DNA of 7,002 nt from Gammaproteobacteria bacterium (GTDB lineage Bacteria > Pseudomonadota > Gammaproteobacteria > Steroidobacterales > Woeseiaceae), in the NCBI GenBank assembly GCA_003645495.1, contig QNFK01000091.1, forward strand, positions 1 through 7,002, given 5' to 3'. Numbering within the stretch: the stretch's first letter is position 1; each line of letters begins with the position of its first letter. Both the position numbers and the translations under genes were made by a program. This document shows, piece after piece, positions 1 through 6,539 of the stretch. The notes beneath the pieces are model-generated. The model was not told the DNA's origin. It did not search any database and was given only the letters and a program-made list of their open reading frames with translations.

Positions 1-310
1 CACCTGCATCCGTGCATCCCAGTGCGATCAGGTGTAACCCTTCATACTCATCCAGCAAAACCTGCACATGCTCACTGTGGCGATTCTTGTCGGTAATTCC
101 CAGAATCTCCAGATATCCGGTGGTAAACATTGCGCAATGATTGCCGGTCCCCCAGGGTTCGACCGGGCCATCCGGTTGCAAACTGCCTTTGTGCGAGCTG
201 CGCGGTGACAAATTAAAACCCATGCGCGTATAGATCTTGCTGGCGCGGTCAAGATCAGCAACCACCAGTGCCACGTGGTCGAGAGTCAAATCGGTTCGCA
301 TGGACGGCAT
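1..310 (-). CDS. VOC-superfamily (glyoxalase-like) protein, C-terminus cut off by window edge
   Basis: The first 103 residues are visible, read from the ATG at 310-308. They begin MPSMRTDLTLDHVALVVADL, the usual first beta strand and helix of a vicinal-oxygen-chelate module. They continue through GTGNHCAMF (55-63), GYLEILGI (65-72) and GLHLIAL (91-97). This order resembles the Glyoxalase_3-type (PF13468-like) VOC proteins. Candidate metal or active-site residues are H12, H58 and E68. VOC enzymes include lyases, isomerases, epimerases and extradiol dioxygenases, and the visible half does not decide between them. The start is supported by the TGATG overlap with the ligase stop and by an AGGAA site 9 nt upstream; a second ATG at 301 is possible. 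As the last visible gene of the operon, it probably acts on an intermediate of the same pathway. No signal peptide is seen. The family call is firm, the function is open. Confidence 0.85.
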   Translation of the reverse strand, partial: MPSMRTDLTLDHVALVVADLDRASKIYTRMGFNLSPRSSHKGSLQPDGPVEPWGTGNHCAMFTTGYLEILGITDKNRHSEHVQVLLDEYEGLHLIALGCTDAG

Positions 311-1890
311 CAACTGATTTCCTGGGTCGGGCCGGAGTCTGCAGCAGCAAATTCACTTTCTAACAGCGTTGACACCTGCTGCCGGTCGATCTTACCGGCA
401 CCGTTTAGTGGCAATTCATCTGCGATCAGGACACGCCGCGGGTGCGCATAAGCAGGCCCGTTGGTCAGGCAATATTGCTTCAACTCGTCTTCGTTCGTCA
501 CTTGCCCCTGTGCTGCAGTAACCATGGCAACCGGCACGTGACCCTTGATCGAGTGCTCTATCGGCACGACACAAACATCCTGTACCGCCGGGTGGGCAAT
601 TAACAGATTCTCGACTTCTTTCGGATAGATATTTTCGCCGCCACTGTTAAACATGTCGTCAGTACGGCCCAGGAAGAAATAAAATCCATCTTCGTCTACG
701 CGAAAAAGGTCACCAGTTGCGAGCCAGCCATCGCGTAATCGTTTGGCGTTGACCTCCGGCAAATTGTGATAGCCCGGTGTAACGCCCGGATTGCGTACCC
801 ACAATTCACCCTGATCGTCGACTTCTTTGCCATCGCTATCCACCAGCTTTATCTCGCCTTCCGGCCAAGCTACGCCACAACTACCGACAGGAACCTGCCG
901 GCCATCTGTCGGTGTGCCAATCATTACCGGACCACCTTCCGTCAGGCCGTAACTTTCGCTGACAGAAACACCGAAGGATTCTTTTACGGCCCTCATCAAT
1001 TCTCCAGGCACCGGCGCAGAACCAATACTGAAACTATTGAGCGCCGAGAAATCGAGCGACTCAATCAGGTCCTTCTCTTGCAATAGAAGCGTGAAAACTG
1101 CTGGTACCGCGCCAGCCTGCGTGCACTTGTATTCGGACAGAACATTAAGGAAACGTCGTGGTTCAAAATTGGGCAGCAACACAACCGAACCACCACACTG
1201 CAGCATGGGTTTGATCGCGCCGGCCATCGCATTCTTGTGGTACAGCGGTACGGCCGCGAGTGTGCGCTCGTCGCTCCCTTCCGGCCAATACTCCTGACAG
1301 GCGCGAATCCACCATAACTGACCTTCGTGAGTCAGGACAACGCCCTTCGGACGACCTGTGGATCCCGACGTGTAGGGTTGAAATGACGGGTGATCATTGT
1401 CCAGCTCAGGCGGGTCGAATTCTGCCGGTGCGGCCATCAAGGCACCTTCGTAATGCTGCCAACCCGGACCTGACGGGGCGAAGCTGTAACGAAATTTGAT
1501 GGAAGAGCGCTCAACGACATCCTCTATGAACGAATTGCAATCGGGGTCGATGACTGCCGCTACGCAATCCGCGTCGCGAATAATATAATCAAGAGCCTCC
1601 GCACCCAGTTTTGTATTCAGCGGTACCGGCACGATGCCTGCTCGCATTGCGCCGAAAATTACTTCAACAAACTCGAAGCGATTACCGATCACCATCGCTA
1701 AACGATCACCGGGCCGCAAACCTTCCTGCCAAATCATCGCCGCGAAACGATTCATGCGTTGATCTAATTCGGCATAACTCACCTCACGCGGTGAATCCTG
1801 ACACAGATCGAATATCGCTATGGATTCCGGCTGATCTGCGACCGCCTGGCTACACCAATAGCCAATATTATTGTGAAATTTGTCGGCCAT
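310..1890 (-). CDS. AMP-forming acyl-CoA ligase/synthetase (ANL superfamily)
   Basis: A complete 526-residue class I adenylate-forming enzyme, the usual length for acyl-CoA synthetases. It is expected to activate a carboxylic acid with ATP to an acyl-adenylate and then to an acyl-CoA in the cytoplasm. Visible motifs in order: phosphate-binding loop YTSGSTGRPKG (173-183), ESYGLTE (312-318), GELWVRNPG (361-369), the adenosine-binding WLATGDLF (389-396, D394), the hinge region GRTDDMFNSGGENIYPKEVE (408-427) and PLNGAGKID (494-502), with K500 as the expected catalytic lysine. All core residues are present, so it should be active. The acid substrate cannot be read from these motifs. The ATG at 1890 is chosen because it has an AAGGAA site 10 nt upstream and lies 5 nt after the flavoprotein stop. 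A longer reading from 1956 would overlap the flavoprotein gene with a non-homologous, basic leader. The stop overlaps the next start as TGATG. Confidence 0.95.
   Translation of the reverse strand: MADKFHNNIGYWCSQAVADQPESIAIFDLCQDSPREVSYAELDQRMNRFAAMIWQEGLRPGDRLAMVIGNRFEFVEVIFGAMRAGIVPVPLNTKLGAEALDYIIRDADCVAAVIDPDCNSFIEDVVERSSIKFRYSFAPSGPGWQHYEGALMAAPAEFDPPELDNDHPSFQPYTSGSTGRPKGVVLTHEGQLWWIRACQEYWPEGSDERTLAAVPLYHKNAMAGAIKPMLQCGGSVVLLPNFEPRRFLNVLSEYKCTQAGAVPAVFTLLLQEKDLIESLDFSALNSFSIGSAPVPGELMRAVKESFGVSVSESYGLTEGGPVMIGTPTDGRQVPVGSCGVAWPEGEIKLVDSDGKEVDDQGELWVRNPGVTPGYHNLPEVNAKRLRDGWLATGDLFRVDEDGFYFFLGRTDDMFNSGGENIYPKEVENLLIAHPAVQDVCVVPIEHSIKGHVPVAMVTAAQGQVTNEDELKQYCLTNGPAYAHPRRVLIADELPLNGAGKIDRQQVSTLLESEFAAADSGPTQEIS
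319..323 (-). promoter_or_regulatory. Shine-Dalgarno site for the VOC gene (AGGAA), inside the ligase 3' end
   Basis: AGGAA on the minus strand sits 9 nt before the ATG at 310, within the last codons of the ligase. Together with the TGATG stop/start overlap it suggests coupled translation and fixes the VOC start. Confidence 0.6.
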
Positions 1891-1895
1891 CCTGA

Positions 1896-3416
1896 CTATT
1901 TTCCTTTTACCTGCGCCCCGGCTTCTTTGCCTGCAATGCGTCCACCAATAAAACACTCGGCGATGTTGCCACCGGAAATATACAAATAACCGAAGGCGCT
2001 GCCCAGCTCTCCCGCCGCATAGAGTCCACTAACTGGCTCGCCATATGGGTTCAGTACACGCTGTCGCTCGTCATGCACGGGACCACCTTGTGTATTGTTG
2101 ACCAAAGGCCACACCTGAGCCACGTAATAAGGTGGCTCACTAATTGGCATCATGCTTTGCGCCGGCCGGGCGAAGTCGTCATCGCTTGAGGCAGCGCATC
2201 CATCATTCCATCGAGCGATCGTATGTTCGAGCTGTTCGGTCGGAATATCGATGATGCGTGACAGAGATTCAATATCATCTGCCCGCTGAAGAATGCCGAG
2301 ATCCACTTCGCACAAGTTGTCGGAACTCCAGGAAAAACTCATGCCGGCCTGATGATAAGTCGGTTTGCCAAATGGATGCCGTTTTCGACCATTCTCATCC
2401 GCGATAAACCACGCAGGAATCCGAGGAAACGCTTGTCGTTGTGGATCAAAAAAAGCAAACGGGCGGGCACCGGTGTCCTGAAGATACGGATCATACTCAT
2501 TCATGAAACGATTGCCGTCCTGGTCGACCAGGATATACGGCATTTTCACGTCGTCGGGAAATTGCTCACCTGGCAACCAGTCCGGAAAGCGTTTCATGCG
2601 AATGGCAAACGGATATTCAGGATCAGTATGTCGCAAGCCGTAGGAACCGTGGTAATGCCACATATGCCATAAATCGGCACCGACGTCCTGACACATGCGG
2701 ATGCCATCACCGGTGTTACCGGCAAACGCTGCACTGCGTGCTGTTATGCCTTGCCAGTATTGCTTCTGCATCGCGTAATCGGCCTCGAATCCGCCGCATG
2801 CCAGCACCACACCACCGTTTGTTCGAAAATGCGCTGCATGGCCGTGCCGGTCGGCATCCAGGCCAATAACTTTCCCCGTCGCATCGGTGCGCAATCGCGT
2901 CGCGCGTGTATTAACTTCTATCTTGATTTCGCGACGACGCGTTGCGGCATATAACAGGCTGAATAGTGCCAGGCCGTCTTCCCCGCCCCGGACACTTGAC
3001 TTGTCGAGCATGTCGCCACTATCCGGTCCATCCTCAACGGTAACAAAGCCGAAAGTTTCAGTGCCTGGAAATGGATAATTTCCGCTCGCTGAGCTTCGTA
3101 CTATCTCCGTGCCCTCGGCAGCGGCCAGTTCTTCAACAAATCCTGCGACGCTGGTCATGCCTTCTGCGAGCGTCTTTAATACTTCGTCCGGCGTCGTTCC
3201 GGCATTCGTCGCCGATAAATACTTGAATGCTGCATCGGCATCTTTGGCAACGCGAATACCGCCAGCGGAGCAAATAGAGATGCCGCCAGGTTGTGGCATC
3301 TTTTCCAGCACTAATACAGTTGCACCCGCATCATGCGCGGCAATGGCTGCAACCGCACCAGCATAGCCGCAGCCGACGACGACCACGTCCCATACTTCTT
3401 CAACTGCTTTTGTCAC
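1896..3416 (-). CDS. FAD-dependent dehydrogenase/reductase (FAD_binding_2; fumarate reductase / 3-ketosteroid dehydrogenase-like)
   Basis: A 506-residue soluble flavoprotein. The N-terminal Rossmann motif GCGYAG (15-20) is followed by the ribose-binding acid E38 in VLEK and by PGG (43-45). Further family marks are VVLACGGF (203-210), GNTGDGIRM (233-241), NTQGGPV (441-447), GLYAAGELG (464-472) and the C-terminal SGGNIAECFIGGRIAG (481-496). Members of this family add or remove hydrogen at a C=C bond next to a carbonyl. Where fumarate reductases have H-T-M-G-G and N-R-L-G-G, this protein has N-T-Q-G-G and Y-I-S-G-G, so a C4-dicarboxylate substrate is unlikely. Y479 and G483 have the spacing of the catalytic Tyr/Gly pair of ketosteroid delta-1-dehydrogenases. 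An aromatic/His cluster at 250-259 (WHMWHYHGSY) may line the pocket. There is no Tat signal, haem motif or FMN-domain, so it is a stand-alone cytoplasmic enzyme. The start is a GTG, 6 nt after the hydrolase stop; the next Met is residue 40, past the FAD motif. Confidence 0.9.
   Translation of the reverse strand: MTKAVEEVWDVVVVGCGYAGAVAAIAAHDAGATVLVLEKMPQPGGISICSAGGIRVAKDADAAFKYLSATNAGTTPDEVLKTLAEGMTSVAGFVEELAAAEGTEIVRSSASGNYPFPGTETFGFVTVEDGPDSGDMLDKSSVRGGEDGLALFSLLYAATRRREIKIEVNTRATRLRTDATGKVIGLDADRHGHAAHFRTNGGVVLACGGFEADYAMQKQYWQGITARSAAFAGNTGDGIRMCQDVGADLWHMWHYHGSYGLRHTDPEYPFAIRMKRFPDWLPGEQFPDDVKMPYILVDQDGNRFMNEYDPYLQDTGARPFAFFDPQRQAFPRIPAWFIADENGRKRHPFGKPTYHQAGMSFSWSSDNLCEVDLGILQRADDIESLSRIIDIPTEQLEHTIARWNDGCAASSDDDFARPAQSMMPISEPPYYVAQVWPLVNNTQGGPVHDERQRVLNPYGEPVSGLYAAGELGSAFGYLYISGGNIAECFIGGRIAGKEAGAQVKGK
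1901..1906 (-). promoter_or_regulatory. Shine-Dalgarno site for the acyl-CoA ligase (AAGGAA)
   Basis: AAGGAA on the minus strand lies in the final codons of the flavoprotein gene, 10 nt upstream of the ATG at 1890. It supports that start over the longer upstream reading. Confidence 0.6.
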
Positions 3417-3420
3417 CGGA

Positions 3421-3425
3421 CCCTA
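3421..3425 (-). promoter_or_regulatory. Possible ribosome-binding site TAGGG overlapping the hydrolase stop codon
   Basis: The hydrolase stop TAG is the beginning of TAGGG, which lies only 4 nt before the GTG start of the flavoprotein. The spacing is short, so initiation probably relies partly on ribosomes finishing the hydrolase gene (inference). Confidence 0.4.
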
Positions 3426-4517
3426 CAACCAACGTGCAAAGAAGGCGCGAACTTCCGGCCCCCAGATCAGCGACCCGGAGCGTTCAAAAAAATGTCCTTC
3501 ATCGTTGCTTAGACCAAGTGCCGGAAAGACTTTTGACTGTATTGGGTGTTGTGCTTCACCGGACATTGCTCCCAGGACCCTGGTCGGTTCGACGCTGTAG
3601 TCATTTTCTGCCTGCAGGAAATAGATCGGGCATTTGATGCGCCTGGTAGCGTCCATCATCGCTTCACGAAGTTCAGGAGTGTGTTGCCAATTAATCGCAG
3701 CGCCCGCAAATTCGACGGCGCAGGCGAAACGATCCGATTTGGTACTCGCCCACAGGGTCACGGTGCCACCGAACGAACTCCCCATAACAGCAATTCGATC
3801 TGTATCTATTTCTTCCAGGGTTGCCACATATTCTGCCGCCACCACCACATCGTTACTTTCGCTGTCCAGTCGTGCAACGAGTTGCCGGTCATATTCATCC
3901 GTACCGAATTCCGCGCTGACTTCTGTATCCCAGGGCATGCCCGTGGATTCCCCGTAGCCGTGCCGGTGCGGCAGGAAAGATGCATATCCCCAGCTCATGA
4001 GCAAGGATGCGGTGCCGGGCCGACAAAGATCTGTTGTGCCTTGATTGATCATGCTGCCGTGATTCGTGATTACACAGGGAAACGGCCCCTCACCCGGTGG
4101 CAGATACAGATAACCGGTAAGCGTTTCATCACCGGATCGAAATTCGACCTGCCTGGGCACGATAGGATGCCCAACCAGTGAGACATCACCCGCACAGGCG
4201 ACACGACTATGGACGTCGCCGTCAACCGCGTTCAGGTGTCGCTCAAAGTTGTCAACAACATCTCCCATCTGTTGTCGCACATTCTCAAAGTCAGCGCTCG
4301 CCGCGCGCGCAGCGAGATCCTGTTCCCATGCTTCAAGAGACGGGAAGGCGCATTCCCACGAAACGTCGGGCCCGTCACTTTCCCGGCCTTGTTTTACGAA
4401 GACCACGCCCGCCGGCAAGCCCAGATCGACTCTTACGACACATGCCGCCCGGCGAATCTCCAGTACCCGGGCAATTTGCCCGGGTTTGGCGAAATAGTTG
4501 GTCCGTTCCACAAACAT
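3423..4517 (-). CDS. Two-domain alpha/beta hydrolase with N-terminal ferredoxin-like (NIPSNAP/Dabb-type?) domain
   Basis: A 364-residue protein with two parts. Residues from about 125 form an alpha/beta hydrolase like the dienelactone-hydrolase / S9-peptidase group: GYLYLPPGEGPFPCVITNHG (135-154) supplies the first core strands and the oxyanion-hole HG. GSSFGG (246-251) is the nucleophile elbow with S248, D306 in AENDYS (303-308) is the likely acid, and H342 in NDEGHFF (338-344) the likely base. The triad is complete, so hydrolysis of an ester, amide, lactone or C-C bond is expected. Residues 1-98 are not part of the hydrolase fold. Their pattern (short N-terminal strand, helix, strand GVVFVKQG, then VSWECAFPSLEAWEQDLAAR and a C-terminal helix) resembles the dimeric alpha/beta-barrel domains of NIPSNAP/Dabb/EthD proteins. 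This domain assignment is tentative. There is no signal peptide. The ATG at 4517 has AAGAGG 10 nt upstream. The gap of 31 nt to the ATPase gene is the largest in the operon. Confidence 0.88.
   Translation of the reverse strand: MFVERTNYFAKPGQIARVLEIRRAACVVRVDLGLPAGVVFVKQGRESDGPDVSWECAFPSLEAWEQDLAARAASADFENVRQQMGDVVDNFERHLNAVDGDVHSRVACAGDVSLVGHPIVPRQVEFRSGDETLTGYLYLPPGEGPFPCVITNHGSMINQGTTDLCRPGTASLLMSWGYASFLPHRHGYGESTGMPWDTEVSAEFGTDEYDRQLVARLDSESNDVVVAAEYVATLEEIDTDRIAVMGSSFGGTVTLWASTKSDRFACAVEFAGAAINWQHTPELREAMMDATRRIKCPIYFLQAENDYSVEPTRVLGAMSGEAQHPIQSKVFPALGLSNDEGHFFERSGSLIWGPEVRAFFARWL
4465..4485. repeat. Perfect 21-bp palindrome (10-bp arms, 1-nt centre) at the start of the hydrolase gene
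   Basis: The arms are ACCCGGGCAA and TTGCCCGGGT around a single central base. In the mRNA it covers codons 11-18 of the hydrolase, beginning about 32 nt after the start codon. An RNA hairpin with about 8 GC-rich pairs and a short AU-rich loop is expected. It could slow or modulate translation or serve as a protein-binding site, or be a chance result of the codons Pro-Gly-Gln-Ile-Ala-Arg. It has no U-tract on the downstream side, so it is not a typical intrinsic terminator. Confidence 0.6.
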
Positions 4518-4527
4518 AATGTGTATG

Positions 4528-4533
4528 CCTCTT
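4528..4533 (-). promoter_or_regulatory. Shine-Dalgarno site for the hydrolase (AAGAGG)
   Basis: AAGAGG on the minus strand is 10 nt upstream of the ATG at 4517, in the 31-nt spacer (4518-4548) after the DppF-type gene. The spacer holds nothing else recognisable: no terminator and no room for a complete separate promoter. Confidence 0.6.
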
Positions 4534-4548
4534 ATACCCTTGTACGAT

Positions 4549-5571
4549 CTATTCTGACGTGGAAGTTTTCATATCCACTTTGAATTCTCCAGGCGTGTGG
4601 CAGCGAACGCCGCCCTGGTCTTCTGTTTCGTTGAACGCCGGTTGCTCTGTGCGACAACGCTCAATCGCGATCGGGCAACGCGTACTGAAGTAGCAACCGG
4701 GCGGTGGGTCCAGCGGGCTCGGAATTTCACCACCGAGCATAATCCGTTTGCTCTTACTGTTCCTGGTGGGTTCCAGAACCGCCGAAATCAGCGAGCGAGT
4801 GTAAGGATGCTGCGGGTCGGAAAATATTTGCTCGTTACTCCCGATCTCGACTACCTGGCCCAGATACATGACGGCGACCCGGTCTGCAATATGCCGGACA
4901 ACACTCAGGTTATGCGAGATGAAGAGTATCGTCAGCTCATATTCCTGCCGAATTTCCTGCAACAGGTTAAGAATCTGTGCCTGCACAGACACATCAAGGG
5001 CTGATACGGCCTCATCACATATCAGCAACTTCGGACGTTGCACCAGCGCCCTGGCGATGCCGATTCGTTGCCGTTGGCCGCCGCTGAAAGCATGTGGGTA
5101 ACGCCCGAGATAATCGGCGCGCAAGCCGACGTCCTGAATAACCTGTTGCACCCGCTCATCGATCTCGCGCCGTGGCAACTTTTGATTCGTAAGCGGCTCG
5201 GCAATAATGTCGCGCACACGCATACGCGGGTTCAGGGATGAAAACGGGTCCTGGAACACCACCTGCACGTCTCTGCGTAACGTTCGAATTGTCTTTTTGT
5301 CGCCAGCCGAGAGATCCTGGCCCTGGAAAAATACTGCGCCGGATGTCGGCGACAAGAGTTGCAGGATTGTGCGCCCCAGCGTTGACTTACCGCAGCCACT
5401 TTCACCCACCAATCCCAGGCATTCGCCAGCGTTTATCAAGAACGAGACGTTGTCCAGGGCATGTAATGGTCGCGTGCCACCAAATCTTCCAACGCTGACT
5501 GCGAACTGCTTGCTCAATGCCTGCACCCGCAGCAACGGTTCCATCGGCGCGATATTTTGTTGTTGATTCAT
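4549..5571 (-). CDS. Dpp/Opp-type ABC importer ATP-binding subunit (DppF/OppF-like)
   Basis: A 340-residue ATPase of the peptide/nickel/opine importer family, the second of two in the operon. ATPase motifs: Walker A GESGCGKST (56-64), Q-loop VFQDP (105-109), signature FSGGQRQRI (162-170), Walker B LLICDE (182-187, D186/E187), D-loop SALD (190-193) and switch H220. The signature begins AFSGGQ rather than LSGGQ, a common variant. The C-terminal oligopeptide-transporter extension (PPPGCYFSTRCP, 289-300) contains C293, C299, C306 and C324, a tetrad that in related importers can bind a [4Fe-4S] cluster. The ATG at 5571 overlaps the previous stop as ATGA. Its upstream site is weak (GGCGAG), so translation probably depends on coupling. 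Met10 (5544) is an alternative start but has no better site. A longer reading from 5646 would lie inside the DppD-type gene and is not used. The transported solute may not be a peptide. Confidence 0.93.
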   Translation of the reverse strand: MNQQQNIAPMEPLLRVQALSKQFAVSVGRFGGTRPLHALDNVSFLINAGECLGLVGESGCGKSTLGRTILQLLSPTSGAVFFQGQDLSAGDKKTIRTLRRDVQVVFQDPFSSLNPRMRVRDIIAEPLTNQKLPRREIDERVQQVIQDVGLRADYLGRYPHAFSGGQRQRIGIARALVQRPKLLICDEAVSALDVSVQAQILNLLQEIRQEYELTILFISHNLSVVRHIADRVAVMYLGQVVEIGSNEQIFSDPQHPYTRSLISAVLEPTRNSKSKRIMLGGEIPSPLDPPPGCYFSTRCPIAIERCRTEQPAFNETEDQGGVRCHTPGEFKVDMKTSTSE

Positions 5572-6539
5572 TGCGAGTCTACTCGCCAACATCGTGCAAC
5601 ACGTGTTGATTGCACAGAACGCAGTTGCTGCTGGTCGGTGGAGCACCGGTCAGTCGCATCCGGGCAGCGATCGTGAAAACGGCAGCCGCTAGGGAAGTTC
5701 GTTGGCGCCGGCGCTGATCCAGGGATTACCGGCAGTACTTTGCATCGCTCGGCGATTTTCGGGATCGACTTCATCAATTGTTTTGTATACGGATGCAATG
5801 GATTGGAAAAAATATCATCCACATTGGCGACTTCAACGACCTGACCTGCATACATGACAACAACCCGTTGTGCTATCTCGGCAATGACACCAAAGTCATG
5901 CGTAATCAAGAGTATTGCCAGGTTGGATTCAGAGCGCAGTTTCCCCAACAGATCCAGAATCTGCGCCTGTATCGTTACGTCAAGCGCGGTGGTTGGCTCA
6001 TCGGCAATCAATAACTGCGGCCGGCACGCGAGCGCCATCGCGATCATCACTCGTTGGCGCATGCCACCGGAAAGCTGATGTGGATACTCGTTTATGCGTG
6101 CCTCCGCCGTCGGTATGCCAACTTCGGTAAGCAATTCAACGGCGCGAGAATGAGCCTCTTTGCGTCCCAGCCCGAGGTGGGTCGTCAGCACCTCGGCAAT
6201 CTGTGAGCCGACTGTGAAAACAGGGTTCAGACTGGTCATCGGCTCCTGAAAAATCATCGAGACATCTTTGCCGCGCACTTTCGATATCTCGGTTGCGGAT
6301 AGATGCGAAAGGTCAGTTCCATCGAAAGTGATGGATCCGGAATCAATGCGGCCTTGCTCGCCCAGTAGTTGCATGACAGAAAAGGCGCTGACTGACTTTC
6401 CGGAACCACTCTCACCGATCAGCCCGACGATTTCGCCCTGACCAACATCGAATGAGATTCCATCAAGCACCTGTACGCGCCCATGTAAGGTGTCGAAGGA
6501 GACTGACAGGTTTTCGACCTTGAGAAGACTGGCCGCCAT
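5568..6539 (-). CDS. Dpp/Opp-type ABC importer ATP-binding subunit (DppD/OppD-like)
   Basis: A 323-residue ATPase, the first of the pair that would form the heterodimeric motor under the membrane permeases. Motifs: Walker A GESGSGKS (42-49), Q-loop IFQEP (96-100, Q98), signature LSGGMRQRV (156-164), Walker B LLIADE (176-181, D180/E181), D-loop TALD (184-187) and switch H214. The signature LSGGM, with MRQR after it, is typical of DppD, whereas the neighbour has GGQRQR typical of DppF. The C-terminal extension PSGCRFHDRCP (283-293) contains C286, C292, C299 and C317, with the same spacing as in the partner subunit. The start ATG overlaps the permease stop as TAATG and has AAGGG 8 nt upstream. 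The stop overlaps the next gene as ATGA. Confidence 0.94.
   Translation of the reverse strand: MAASLLKVENLSVSFDTLHGRVQVLDGISFDVGQGEIVGLIGESGSGKSVSAFSVMQLLGEQGRIDSGSITFDGTDLSHLSATEISKVRGKDVSMIFQEPMTSLNPVFTVGSQIAEVLTTHLGLGRKEAHSRAVELLTEVGIPTAEARINEYPHQLSGGMRQRVMIAMALACRPQLLIADEPTTALDVTIQAQILDLLGKLRSESNLAILLITHDFGVIAEIAQRVVVMYAGQVVEVANVDDIFSNPLHPYTKQLMKSIPKIAERCKVLPVIPGSAPAPTNFPSGCRFHDRCPDATDRCSTDQQQLRSVQSTRVARCWRVDSQ

Noticed and set aside
28..261. Minus-strand frame of 77 codons near the left edge
   Set aside because: It is out of frame with the VOC reading from 310, which has clear family motifs, a coupled start and a ribosome site. The 77-residue product has no recognisable motif.
1891..1956. 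22-residue N-terminal extension of the acyl-CoA ligase
   Set aside because: It would overlap the end of the flavoprotein gene, is basic and unlike ligase N-termini, and the ATG at 1890 has a well-placed AAGGAA site.
3546..4181. Long plus-strand open frame (211 codons) opposite the hydrolase gene
   Set aside because: It lies wholly antisense to a gene with a complete catalytic triad. Its product is rich in Cys, Arg and His without recognisable motifs, and no upstream ribosome site or partner gene is seen.
4465..4485. Palindrome as an intrinsic transcription terminator
   Set aside because: It is inside coding sequence and is not followed by a run of T on the transcribed (minus) strand.
4178..5566. 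Plus-strand frames opposite the hydrolase start and the DppF-like gene
   Set aside because: They overlap each other and the real minus-strand genes, have low-complexity Arg/Ser/Pro-rich products and no motif; they are expected shadows of biased codon use.
5572..5646. 25-residue N-terminal extension of the DppF-like ATPase
   Set aside because: It lies inside the DppD-like gene and encodes a Cys-rich leader unlike the family. The ATGA overlap at 5571 gives a normal start.
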